This document shows, in pieces, positions 34,430-46,680 of a stretch of 64,000 nt of DNA. Origin of the DNA: Rhodamnia argentea (taxonomy: Eukaryota; Streptophyta; Magnoliopsida; Myrtales; Myrtaceae); NCBI RefSeq assembly GCF_020921035.1, contig NC_063152.1, forward strand, positions 33,276,494-33,340,493, read 5' to 3'. The position numbers and the translations under genes were made by a program. The notes under the pieces are model-generated. The model was given only the letters and a program-made list of their open reading frames with translations. It ran no database searches and was not told the origin of the DNA. Every line of letters begins with the position of its first letter. Positions within the stretch are counted from its first letter, which is position 1.

Positions 34430-34860
34430 GTTATATTCCACCAACGAAGAAGCTGTCAATTATTTAACGGTTATCCCCACATGTTCCATGCCTTTGGGTC
34501 ATCCCTTCCCAGCTTCCATGAACTACGTGGCCAAATCAAAAGTTACTCGGAAGGTTGAAAGATGAGATTTTATATTGCCACAGATAGAATAGTGCTTGTT
34601 ATTATTATGTGGACCACCAGATTTATTGGGGTTTGGGAAGAAGGTGCTTGGGTTTAAAGTAAGTCCCAAGCAAGTGGACCGTCCCACTTGAGTGTGTTCG
34701 ATAACAAGTGTAAAACTAAAATAATATTGAGTAAGTACGAGCTTGCTTCCGATAGTAAGTGAACTTTTAAATTACCAGGTGGGGAGAAGTTACGAATTTG
34801 AAGGATTCACCGGTCAAGGTGAGTTTGATTTCTCAAGGTTGATGTGACGTTAAAATCTAT
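34430..34860. other. Upstream flank of the MYB gene
   Basis: No gene or complete repeat recognised; promoter region by position. Confidence 0.4.
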
Positions 34861-34861
34861 A

Positions 34862-35412
34862 GGAAAAATTTCAAAAAAGGACCCGAAAGTCGTGTAGGGC
34901 TTGAAGTAGACCTTATTTTAAATAAAAGCCTAAAATACTCAAATTATTTCAAAGAAAGGCCCAACCTAAGGGCATTTTCGTCTTTTACTTTTTTTCTTTT
35001 TTCCCCCTCCCCTCCCCTCCCCAAGCCATCGTCCCCCTCGTGCCGCCCTTGCCCGGGCGGCGTCAGGCTACCTTCGTTGGATTTGGCGAGGGCGAGGGCA
35101 ACCCTCGCCCTCACCTAATGCTAGCCTTGGCGAGGGTTGCTCGACGCCAGCCCGGGCAGCGAGGGTAGCCCGACGCTGGCTCAGGCGAGGGCGGCCAAAG
35201 CCGAGGATGGCCCGGGGAGGAGAGAGGAAGGGAGAAAAAAGAAAAAGAAAAGGCAAAAAGAAAAATTTTAAAAAGTAAAATATAAAAATGCCCTTCGGCC
35301 AGGCAATTCTTTGAAAAAATTTGGGCACTTCAGGCTTTTATTTGAAATAAAATTCACTTCAGACCTTTATGAGAAAACGATGGCACTTCAAGCTTTTTTT
35401 TTTTTAGAATTT
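34862..35412. mobile_element. Inverted-repeat element with GC-rich core
   Basis: The left arm contains AAATAAAAGCCTAAAATACTC and AAGAAAGGCCCAACC. The reverse complement of the right arm contains AAATAAAAGCCTGAAGTGCCC and AAGAATTGCCTGGCC, so roughly 130 bp of arm pairs imperfectly. The core (35010-35220) is GC-rich with GGCGAGGGCGAGGGC and its complement. A MITE distinct in its arms from the commonest family but of similar architecture. Confidence 0.6.
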
Positions 35413-37248
35413 TGCAAATTCTATCTGCAGATTGGGAAAAAAAAATGCTTTGTCTTTTGTGATATTATTTGCATAATTTTCGCAAGGGGAAATTAACTTT
35501 TCGGCCTGTCCCTTTCCCCCATGATCTTGGACACTGACGGATGGCTTTCGAGAAAAACGCATTATTGAGGTCCTAAATTTACACCTGTCTCTCAGCACCT
35601 ACGAATGAGGGGAAAAAATCATTGGACCTCCCCGTAAATGATTTTGACATGAGCGGTAAAGGTGGGAAAAGTGAAGCACGAGCACCAATTCCACGGTGTA
35701 CATTCCCAAAATGGTGAACGAAGAGTGCGGCGGAACCCGGTTCTGGTATCGTTTCGGAAAGTCCGAACTAAATGCTCGAGCCAACAGGTGGAGGTAGATC
35801 GCATGAGTGCGAAGAACGTGAAAACCCTACGGACAAACGATGCCGAATACTTCAACATAAATCGAACGAGAAAGAAAGGGAATCCTTATTCACTACTAAT
35901 AACATAATTGTACTTCAAGCCGATGAACGAGTGATTACTACGTCGTTCGGGGGTAAAATACTGAAGATGTCGGCCAGTTGAGTGCAAAAGAATCATGTGA
36001 AGGTTAGGAAATCGAAACGAGACATTGGCGACGAAGGGTGGACGTGAAATCGCCAAAGGAAGAAGATAGCCTCGAGCTCAACTACCCCTCCCTTCCCTTT
36101 ACTTCACCTTCTTCATCTGCCCTTCTCCCACACGAACGTCAATTTAATCACCCCAAAGATCTTGGTTGGTGGCCAATTTTTTATGGAGACGCGTATTTAT
36201 TAAATCAAAGAGCTGATCCCACGAAGAATTTTAAATCGGTACACCTATGGCAAATTTGCCCTCAACTAGTTATTTGAAATCCCGAATGGATACATCTATG
36301 ATAAATTTTGCCATCCGTTAGTTTCCGTTAAATTTTATTGTCGAATTGCCGGGCTGCCACGTCAACAGGTGTACCGGTTTGGGGTTTCTACCATCCGTTT
36401 GTCTAGTGTACGGGTTTGAAGCTTTTCGTGGTATTAACTCAATTTCACGAAAACTAATGAAGAGTAAATTTGTTATAAGTGTACCGGTTTATGATCTTCT
36501 GTGATTAAAAAATTAGTTTATGATAAATTTATCACAAGTGTAATAGTTTTGAATTTTTTGTGATATTAACTATACATCAAAGCACAACAATCGACATGAT
36601 GTTCTCAATCATATTGATTATAAGATGCAAAAAAAAAAAAAAAAAAAACGGTTGAGTGTGAAGCACACGACTTGTAGATAGGGCACGAGGAGGAGGTTGT
36701 CCAAATTGGGGTTTCCCCCAACTCACGGGGATGTGTCGAAGGATCAAACGGTGTTGCTTTTGTTTCTAGTCAATTCGGATCGAGTCCAACGTACGAGCGA
36801 GGGTTTGTGCTGTGTGGTATTTACAGCATATGGGGAGAAGATATACTTGGCTCCATCAAGCTTCATGTCTAGGCCACTACTTCATATTTGTCGCGAAATA
36901 ACACGACATGCCAAACTTTGCACACGAAAGATTTATCGATTTGAAGTTTGGAAGCCCACGTGCCACATAGAGTCGAGTCTGCCTGGAGAAAGACGACCGA
37001 CCGACTGACGATAATGCGAGAGTATCGTGTCGACAGTCCTCGTTTTTCGTTTGCGCGAAATCGCGACGTGAGTTAGAGTTAGATTACATTGCCGAAATAG
37101 GTAGGGATTAAGCAGGAAACATCGGTGATTTGATTGGTAATTTACGCTTTCATCTCTTTGGCGACATGGCATGACTATTATGGGACAAAGCAGGTAAAAG
37201 CCTAGGAAGTCAAATTTGCCTTTTCATTTTGTCCCTTTGATTTCGCAA
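35413..37248. other. Intergenic, nothing recognised
   Basis: Contains repeated phrases (GTGTACCGGTTT, GATAAATTT) at 36230-36560 that look like a decayed MITE, and a poly-A run at 36630-36648. No supportable gene. Confidence 0.4.
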
Positions 37249-37480
37249 GTGAAGGGGGACAATCTCCCAATTGGGCATGGCCCCAGGAGATGAAAGTAGG
37301 AATAAAGTGATCCTAGAATTCACATCGGTCGGCATAATCTTTTTCTTTTATTTTATGACGACATCAATCGTTCAATCATTGTGAAGGGACAATCTCGCAG
37401 TTGAGCATCGGCCCTTTTTTGGAAGCCACAAAAAGAAATCAAGTGGTTCTAGATTTCACGTTGGATGGCATAGTCTACAT
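37249..37480. repeat. Imperfect tandem duplication, period about 132 bp
   Basis: GTGAAGGGGGACAATCTC...GGCATAATC at 37249-37340 recurs diverged at 37381-37474 (GTGAAGGGACAATCTCGCAG...GGCATAGTC). Confidence 0.6.
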
Positions 37481-37889
37481 CTAACCACATTTTTTGTTGG
37501 ATTTTGTTGCCTACATAAATGGGACAATGGATAGAGACCCTCCAATTCCATCGACGTGGGTTATAACCGTTGACGTTTAGAGTCACAAACAACAGATGAG
37601 ACAAAGTGTTTATGGTGACCCAACTCAAATTAGGGTTGTGTAATATGCATTTGTAGAAGTAACTAATTACAGCAAGGGTACATATAAAATGTAATTATAG
37701 GAATACCTCAATATACATGTAAATTACAAGTTATTAGTAACTTCCTGGATATTATGGGTGAACAACGGAGCCGATTTGACCCGGGAACCGAATCGAATTG
37801 GCTTTCCTTTGCTGGTTCATAGGGGAAGTGGTTCGTTTTCGGGTTCCATCTGGAACCTACTCATTAAAACAGGTTTCGGGATCTACCCA

Positions 37890-38330
37890 AATTTCACATG
37901 TATTGTTAATTGAACGATAGCAATAAATCACCACCTTTTTTTTTTGTCCAATCCTATTCTATTCTATTTTATAAGCCACCATGTATTATATGTGTTTGCA
38001 TAGATTACGAAACTCTACTCCCTCTTCATGCATCCCCACCCCAACTCCCTCCTAAGGTGGAGATATGAACTCCGTACCCGCCCCCCCTTTCTCGAGTAAG
38101 AAGAGTGGTCATTGAGGCAAACCCTTAGTAGTTAATCATCACTTTTAATGATCATAATTTGCTGTTATAATCCACTGACCACAACTCATATTTAGATACG
38201 CGAATAAATATGAAACATTAACAAAGTAAATGTCTCAATCATAAATATCGTCGGAAAGGAAAGCTACGATTAGCTATTTCGGATTACACGCTCATCATTA
38301 GATGCCAAGTACTATAGTAGGATAGCGCGA
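37890..38330 (+). repeat. Dispersed repeat, copy A (second copy at 52.3 kb)
   Basis: Shares with 52340-52575 the ordered blocks CACATGTATT, TTAATTGAACGAT, CACTGACCACAA/TACTGACCACAA, CATATTTAGAT, ATTAACAAAGTAAA and CATAAATAT, in the same orientation. Copy A carries about 190 bp not present in copy B. Type of element unknown. Confidence 0.55.
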
Positions 38331-40745
38331 AAACAAGTGTCTAGAAAAACACAAAAACTTATTACAGTTTACAAGTTGTTTACTGGAACCTGTAATCTGC
38401 TTGTGAACTAGGTTTTCCAATATTTGAAAATTGTAACCCACTCCGCACATTTTGAAACCATGCTCTCCCCTAGCTTTGAACCGGTTCAAAACCAAATGGA
38501 GCAAGTCGTTGAATTGAGGCTTTTTGGGAAAAACATTTTGACTTTGAGCATCCCGACATAAGTAGGCCACTTTTTTCTACTTTTATGGTCGAATACGTAG
38601 GCCACTATTGAGAACTTTTTCCTAACTGCTCCACATTTTCTATGACATGCTCCATGCTCATCCACTCGATCTTTGCGGCTCCTAAACCAATCATGCACTC
38701 TACAACGACCGTCCCTTCGTTCACGGACCAATTCGATTCCAAAACCGTTCCTGCCCTCGATTCGAATGGGTCCGGGTACCACTTCCTTACTCCGATCGAG
38801 GTTAGTCGTGAACGCATCTCAGGTCGAAGTCAACTACCACGAACCCTCTGCTCGAATTCGGACAAGGCAAGCACCGAATCGGGATCATACTCGACCAAAC
38901 TTAGACTTCTCGTACCACGCTCTGCTCTGCTCTCCGCTCTACCTCATTTCAGTACGTAGATGTTGCCTCAATATCCGGGTCGTTGAATTTCACCACCAAT
39001 CGTGACATCCTCAATCTTCTCGAACGGGCACAGTATCCCATCCACGGCGGTTCACTGGCCCACGGCACTGGGATTTGGCCAGTGCAAATTTAATGGGGGT
39101 AATACTATATGGCAAAAAGAATTCTAAGCTGGATCTCGAATTCGTTATTCTAATGAAGGTGTTGGAGACGTGACTAATTTCAGCACAAACGAGAAAAACC
39201 CTATAAGCAAATCGCTAAACCAAGATTAAGTTGGTCGCGACCGAGCGATTATTTGTTGACCCTAAATTAATCAAGTGCTCTTATGTTGAGTTTGCATGTG
39301 ATAATCCCTGTTGCTAGAGACTGGCGTTGGCCAGTGGGAGCTGAATGGTAATTTTTTTTTTTTTAATGTTAACCGTCCGAGACGATCCGGATAATATTTC
39401 GAAAGAGTGGGAAGAGATCCCAATGAGCGATTCCTCTTGAGTTCAGAGTAAGATTCCACGAGCATTCAATGCTCTCCTTGTAAAATGTCTGAATGATGAA
39501 GCATTTATGTCATCGCACGATCATGAGCTGTTTCCGTGGGGAATGGTGGAAAACCATCCACGTTCTTCTTTTATATGGTAGTAGCAATTCCGTCAATAAA
39601 AGAGGCAGCGGTCGTAAATTTTTCCCTTTTTTTCGCCTTAATATAGGTAACATCACGAACTCTTTCAAAATTTTTCCCTTTTTTTTTTCCCTTAACATAG
39701 GTAATATCACTTACTCTTTCCATTTTCGGTTGACATCTCGAGCTAGCGAAAGTCTATCGTTTTCCACCACACTGTCTTGCTCGTGTTATGTAGAGTCAAC
39801 GCACCGCAAAAAGAAACTTCTCTTTACAAACCATGGCCGATAAGTGTCTTCGGGACACTCGTTAACAAAACCCTTAAAACTCAAACGAACGTGACGATGA
39901 TCTTGTTGTTATTTAGGCTCTTCATGTATTGATCCTTATAGGTGGAGTCCGGTGGAGGTGAACCACATATATACATAGCATATAAGCCCGATATTGTCGG
40001 GTGATGCAGGGAATTTGTACACGCTCTCTTACATGCAAGCTATGAAATTGGGGTAACATGAGTGATCGCACCCTGCAAAAGGGTCGATGCCATATGAGAA
40101 AGTTCAAGTTTACAGGTAGGTGGAAACTCTACATAATAGAGCATATAAACCCTATTGTTAAGTGACGTTCGTAACCCTTCTTAGCTAGCAATTAGCAATG
40201 GTTGGTTTCAGGGGAAAAGCTCAAATCCTAGATGTCAAAGCGTGATCCTAAGAATCAGCAAGCGAGAATAAAAAAAAGCAAAACCCAAAGGACCTCCGGC
40301 CAAATTGGAAGACACCCTCCGTTTGTTTTCTCCACCACGTTCTAGGGTTTTGGAGCGGAGGAGACGAGGAGTTGTACGTTAGGTTTGAAACACTCCGATG
40401 AGATATTTTTACCGGAGTTGGATAGATTCGGAGCGACATAAGAACCGTTGAGGTATTGGATCCAGCCCCCGCTATTGAAGGGTGGTTGACAAAAAAAATT
40501 GAAGTTTTGATTTTCGATGTTTCGTCCGACCTTCAACGTGATAAAACTGGAGCTTGTTTTTTTTTTTTTTTTTTGTTGGGGGGAGGTGCAGTTTCTGTCT
40601 GTAACGGACGGTGGAGATCGTGTACTGAAAACGCAGGAGGAGCCGCGCTGGAAGGACTTGTGTACGTCCGGTGTCATCGTGCGTACTTCGCGATGGGCAT
40701 GTGTTGATTGACTTCTACAATGGAGACAACTTTACGTAAGGCCAG
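38331..40745. other. Intergenic, nothing recognised
   Basis: Overlapping short frames on both strands. A 53-bp phrase ending in ATAGGTAA(C/T)ATCAC is tandemly repeated near 39620-39720. No gene can be supported. Confidence 0.4.
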
Positions 40746-40755
40746 GATTCGTTAC

Positions 40756-41792
40756 GGGTGTTTTTCCAAAATAATTTTTTTAAAATAAATATTTATAAAA
40801 TTATTTTTTAAAAATAAATATTTACTGATTTGGGTCTCGCTCGGCGGTTGGGTTGCCGAGCAAGGCCCGCTCGGTAGTGGGTCTGCCAAGCAAGGCGCTG
40901 GGCCCACCCCAACCCCTTGCTCGATAGGCCCACTGCCGAGCAAGGCACAAATCCTGCTCGCAATCTTTTTTTTTTTTTTTTTAATTTCGTATTTTTTTAA
41001 TTATTGATACTTAGAATATTTATTTTATTTATAATTTTTTTTCTTGTGAAGCTTATATTTATAACATTATTAGCAATAATTAATGTAAATATTTATTAAG
41101 ATATATAATTAATAAATAATGTTGTGATATAATATAATATAACCGCAGGAATATGTTAGAAACCGCAATAATAGATATATGGGAAACCGCATCAAAAGAG
41201 TTAAAAACCACATGTAAAGATTAAAAACCACAGCAAAAGAGTGGAAATGAATAAAGAAAATGCAAAACTTTGGAAGGGCATATCTCATCGCTCGGGCGTC
41301 CGTTTGAGACAAATTTTTTTTTTTATTTCACGTAATTTCCGTTTGCAATGGATTCGTCTCGAAAAATTACGTGAAATAAAAAAAAAATTCGTCTCAAACG
41401 GACGCCCGAGCGATGAGATATGCCCTTCCAAAGTTTTGCCTTTTCTTTATTCGTTTCCACTTTTTTGCTGCGGTTTTTAATCTTTCCATGCGGTTTTTAA
41501 CTCTTTTGCTGCGGTTTCGGGTTTTTTCCAAAATAATTTTTTTAAAATAAATAAAATAAATATAAACATGTTAAAAAAATACGAAATAAACTAAATATTA
41601 TAAGTATAAATAATTAAAATTATTAAAAAATTGAAATTAAAAAAAAATGGACCGCTCGGTAGCCGGGGCGGGCCCAGCCCGACCTCACTCGACAGTTGAA
41701 CCGCCGAGCGAGACCCAAACTCGTAAATATTTATTTTTAAAAAATAATTTTGTAAATATTTATTTTTAAAAAATTAAATTGAAAAAAAACCC
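40756..41792. mobile_element. Mutator-like foldback element with 10-bp target duplication
   Basis: The perfect direct repeat GATTCGTTAC flanks the element (40746-40755 and 41793-41802). The termini GGGTGTTTTTCC and GGGTTTTTTTTC (right end inverted) lead into arms that pair for over 100 bp, through AAAAATAAATATTTAC and on to TTTGGGTCTCGCTCGGCGGTT. Long terminal inverted repeats with a 9-11-bp target duplication indicate a Mutator-like element. It has no coding capacity. The centre contains a second, much better conserved inverted repeat (41183-41518). Confidence 0.8.
41183..41518. repeat. Near-perfect 157-bp inverted repeat (long hairpin)
   Basis: The left arm 41183-41339 and right arm 41362-41518 are reverse complements at about 93-95% by eye, with a loop of about 22 bp. 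They include the shared block GGAAGGGCATATCTCATCGC and its complement. Within each arm the phrase AAAAACC(A/G)CA recurs several times. The arms match far better than the surrounding outer repeats. An RNA crossing it would fold into a long stem. Confidence 0.85.
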
Positions 41793-41802
41793 GATTCGTT
41801 AC

Positions 41803-43681
41803 ACGGTGCCCGATGCCATTATTTATTTCTTTTATAATTGGTAAGATTCACGTGTAAGTTTTATTAAAAAAATCTCGTATCGAAGAGTTCTTGTAATGTG
41901 AAGGAAAAATATATCGTAATTGACTAATAATTTATTATCTTAATTTTTTGATTAAAGGTGAGTCAAACTAAATACGTTGACGAGCTTGAATTTGAACTTT
42001 TTATCAATGAAAATGAAGTTTTTACACTAGCCATGTGATATTTAAAAAATGTAACGGCCCTGGTGCAAAGCAGGAAATTGATCCGATGGCCCACAGATTC
42101 TCTCTCCCTCTCTTTTAATTGTGGATGTGATGTGTGATTAGATTGTTCGAGACATGCTACAAACAAGTACCAACATACTAATTCGATGCCGTTATGTGAC
42201 CGCACTAGATACTGGACATGTTCATCGTCTCCTATTCCGGGAACACTTCTCTAAAAACCCATGAAATGACAGTCGCGTCATTTAGTTCTCTACATTTTCA
42301 GTGTAGATAGCATTGGTCGTGTTCAATCCTCTAGACCTCTTTTTCTTCTGTAGGAACAGAAATCGTGATGAAGATATACCAGTGAAACCATTTGTCCAGT
42401 GCCACTCCCCAGAAGATACACAAAGTCCTTAAGAAAGGAGGCTGGATGTTCCAGCTTCAGGAGGGAGCTTCCTGAACCAGACAAAATGGCCCAACTGACC
42501 TGAGTGCAGCAGCCCAGCTGGTGACTTCAAAATGCAAGTAGGGCATCGCCTTACTATAAACTTTATGCAGACCACTTGCGGTGACTTGCACATATGGAAA
42601 CCAAACCCCAGCCACATTACGCTCGCTACAACAAGACGTTATGGAAAAGGATGTAGCAACTTCATTTGCGACTCCACAGAAATTGGGGGCCTGTGGTTTG
42701 TGACCAGAGTTCTAGGTCGATCGTGTGCCCCTAATGAGTTTCATCAAAGAAGTTCTTCACTGGGAATGAGTGAATTCAGACCAAGGAACGCAGACACGCT
42801 CGGCGAGCCCGTCATTGCAATGGCAAGTATAGTGGGTGGAAGAAGGGGACATTCTAAGGACAACACCATAACAGCATGGGACGGATTTGGCTTCAGAGCT
42901 GGTCACTAGTCCTAGTTGGGAGCAGCCCAAAGCCTTAACTAATCTACTACATCCGTGTTGTTCTCTAAATCAATACTTCAGTGGAGGCAACTCACCTGGA
43001 CCAACAGTCTCGGCATCAAGCAAAGTCTGGATCGATGATGAACGTTGCGTGGGCTTCAAGTTTAGGCATCAGCAGGTAGACACTCCATATCACGGAGGGG
43101 GATGTATTGCAGTTAATTACAAGACAATCAACCCTTATAAATGAACGGTGCAATAGTTAGATGACTTGCACCATTATGGGATGCTCAGGATGCACGTTTG
43201 GGCAGACCATCCATGGACCTAACGTGATCCAATAGTATAGATGTTCGATCAGCACAATTAGAGAACAATCTTCATCTTCCCTTTATTGGTAATGGGTATA
43301 GATATACTTGACCACCGTTTAACAGCAAATACATCATCAGTTTCCTCACCTCCCAACACAAGTAGCACATAGCATTGACAAGTAATCATAGAGCAAAAAT
43401 CATCATTAAGCTATAGGAAAGATAAGAAGATCCCCATGAAAGGTGAGCAAAATAGCAAAGCAATAAGCTTCACCTGATATCTGTAAGAAGACATTCATCC
43501 TAGGGATCCGGGCTAAGAAGAATATACTTTTTCTGTTTGATGTGTAACTAGGAGCATCATACATTAAATCCTTAAAAGCAAAGGGGGAAAAATACATCTT
43601 CCAGTTCTCAGCTCTCACACGGCACAGCAACATCACCATTGGCTCATATATCCCAAAATAATCCACCTAGGAAGCCTCCGG
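41803..43681. other. Intergenic and presumed 3' region of ORMDL
   Basis: Open frames at 42532-42909 and 42887-43144 (+) and 43406-43666 (-) have no recognised homology. The last probably overlaps the ORMDL 3' UTR. Confidence 0.4.
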
Positions 43682-46680
43682 TTAGTGATCACCATTTATT
43701 CCAAATATACGTACCTTGTGCATATTGGGAAACTTTGCTACCACCAATACGAATACTGCCAATGTGTTAAGGAAGAGCATTGGGTTCTTATAGTCTGTTG
43801 TGTGTGAGGCTATGAGATACCTGCCAGAATGAAACGGGGCTATGAAGGATGTCTTCTTGTGACTAAAAACAGCATAAGTGACTCTAAAATCGTGAGGCTA
43901 ATTGTATCTAAGATAGCAGATTTTATAGAAGATCTTATGTGCAACAATGTAAAATTACCCAGGTCTAAGAAGCTTTTATGCCCTCCAGATTCCTAGCTTA
44001 GTGGGGAATATTCTACATCCTCTAACGCTACCAAAAAAGATGCGCATTATGTAAACTGTATATATACACAGCTGTGCAATTTTTCATCCGATTATACATA
44101 TCTAAACATGATGCAGTCAACAATATACTGTAGCGTGTAGAGCAGACATAAATATGAGAGTGATCGACCATATGCGAATTGGAACTGATCTGTGATTTAT
44201 GAGCAGTGGACGTCCAAAAGCACTAAAACGACAAAACTAGTTGTAAGGACAATACAGGGGTTAAAGACTTCCTCACAGCACCAATGCGCTAATTAGGATG
44301 AACTCCACAAAGAACTACGTAAAAGTGTCCTTGAACTAGACCATAAACAAAATGAAGTTTGTGCCTTTTTCGGTTGGGGTGGGGCGGGTAAGAATCATTC
44401 CTTCTTTCTTTTCACTGAGAGCAGGATATAGGCAAAGAATGGTCAGTGTACTTGCAAATCAACAGAGGCTGGTTTCACGATTTTTTTCATGATTTGTAAA
44501 CTTCGCAACAAAATGCCAGGAACATAAGAGCAGCACAGGTGAGAGTAGATGGGGTACAAATAGAAAACTGACGGTCAGAGGTCTAAATACCCAGAGAAGC
44601 AATTTCAGATGAATTAGTTCGACACATCCTTGGACCTATTTCTCTTGAACAATCAATCATGACACAATAATCAACAAGTTTCTAACTTAAATTAGGATAG
44701 ACAAAAATGTGTTATAGAGGATATCCACCAACTCCATCAACAAGAAAGAGTGCATGACATGGCCCCATGGGTGCAGTAGACATAACTATGTCACAAAAGT
44801 AGAGCAGGTGACAAGGCTTAAAATGACATGCAAATCACTTACAGCACCACAGGAACAACAGTCAAAAACTTCCTATTCCGAGTGAGTTGCTTGCCATTGT
44901 CTATCTGTTCCCACCAAGTCAAAGCATTGTAAATTCCCTGGTCATCGGAAAATGGCGTGCCCTTCTTCCAATGAAAGAAATGATAAGTTACCTGAAGGGA
45001 GATGTAACAATCACCACACAGTCAGTAACTTGATTGGAGAGACGGAGACTATATATTTGCCGAAGAAAGACAATAAACCATACCAGATGAAGAAACTTCA
45101 ATAGACTTCTATCCAAAATGTAAGATATTCAAAAGAAACTTCCGCAATACAGGTACCCCCTCTAAATAAGAATTACTTGAGAAGACATTAACTGAAATAA
45201 AGAAATTCCTGAATTATTGATCCCATCACATCAATCAATAACATTTTACTCATTTCTCAAAAATAACGTCCCGTGTCTAGAAGCCACAGTAACCAGATAA
45301 TGTAGTCAAATATCTTCGAGAACAAGTATTTATCCCAGAAGCAGTAAATGCTGAGTTATATCATGCTGGACAATACGGCTTGTTGCCTTTGTGGCTTAAT
45401 GTAAGGTTGCCTGAAGTAAGACTAAAGAAGAAAAAGGAGATTACATAAAGATGCCAAAAGTGACTCATGGACTTATCACAGGCACTCCCTGACCAAAATT
45501 TCAGTATAGATCATCACTTTCACGATCATTAATCTGATTGCCAACATATAGAGGCAGGAGATTGTGCAAGATATTTAACATTTGCACACACAACCACAGC
45601 TGCAACAAACAGGAGTAATCAGCAATACTTGGGTTAAAATGATGAAGTTCAAGACTGAGAAACTTAGCAGAAATGGTACTCATGCACGTAGTACAGCCTA
45701 TTAGAACACGACTATACAAAAGTGCCTTAAAATTATACGAGTGAAACGTATCAATACTGACAGTTCTAGGACACTATGGTGTATAATCAGCAGAAAGCTG
45801 GAGAAATAGATGTTATCCATACATTCATGGCACTATTCAGCAGACACTCATGCTGAAATTTCTGCCTGGCAGAATAGAAAGGCACAATCTCTTTCGTATT
45901 CAGCTCTTCTTCACTACTTGAAGGTAGGTTAATCACAATTCTCAATGAAATGATAATCTACAGCCTAGACACACTAATGCTAGCCAATGCTCCGAAAATC
46001 TGATAGGACACTCCAGAGTTCTGAATGTGATTATCAACCTACTTACAAGGAAACACCAGAAACACGGAAAAAATCCCAACTTATAGAACACCAACATAAA
46101 AATGAGACCCCCCCCTCTAAAGCCCACAACACCACTCTTTTTTCTTACCTGTAAGAGTGGACTATCCTTAAAAAGACACAAAAAGATGAATTCCCAATCG
46201 ACCTACTTTTCTTTAACTCTTAATGCCAACAATCAAGGAGCCTAGGGACGCCCAAACTAATCCACTCCAAAATCCATTTACGATCGACTCCTTTAAATAC
46301 TCAGCACCCTAATCCTCCAAGCAGCGACTCAACAGGCAGCAATGCGAAAACCTTAACGCCCCAGGTCACCACGCAACAAAGACAGATGACCGATCCTCAA
46401 CCTCGATCGATCACTCGATTGACACAACACCGAAACTCCCCCCAGCTCCGGAATCGAAGAAAACCTGAAAAAAAGATAAAAGGGCGGGTAAAAAGAGACG
46501 TACGAGGAAGTGGGAGAGATTGACGATGGTCCAGGCCATCCCGGGCGAGCAATTGAAGAGCGAGAGGACAATCAGCCACGAGATGAACACGATGAGGATG
46601 TACGTCGTCCACACTCCAGGATACGTGAACCACTCGGTGTTCCTGTTCAGATCCGTCGGAGGCACCGCCTTCACGTACAT
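43682..46680 (-). CDS. ORMDL family sphingolipid-synthesis regulator (3 exons, 154 aa)
   Basis: Exons on the minus strand: 46680-46504, 44991-44843, 43820-43682, with GT-AG borders and frame kept. The N-terminus MYVKAVPPTDLNRNTEWFTY, then SPGMAWTIVNL, HFFHWKKGTPF, LTWWEQIDNGKQLTRNRKFL and the end FPNMHKVRIFGINGD are the invariant signature of ORM/ORMDL proteins, and 154 aa is the normal length. Hydrophobic segments at about 22-45, 45-62, 98-115 and 121-140 fit an ER membrane protein. ORMs bind serine palmitoyltransferase (LCB1/LCB2) and restrain long-chain-base synthesis. The first intron is 1.5 kb. This is a complete, apparently functional gene. Confidence 0.95.

Noticed and set aside
42532..42909. 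125-codon plus frame downstream of ORMDL
   Set aside because: No recognised motif, start context or partner exons; could be chance or an unknown gene, so not called.
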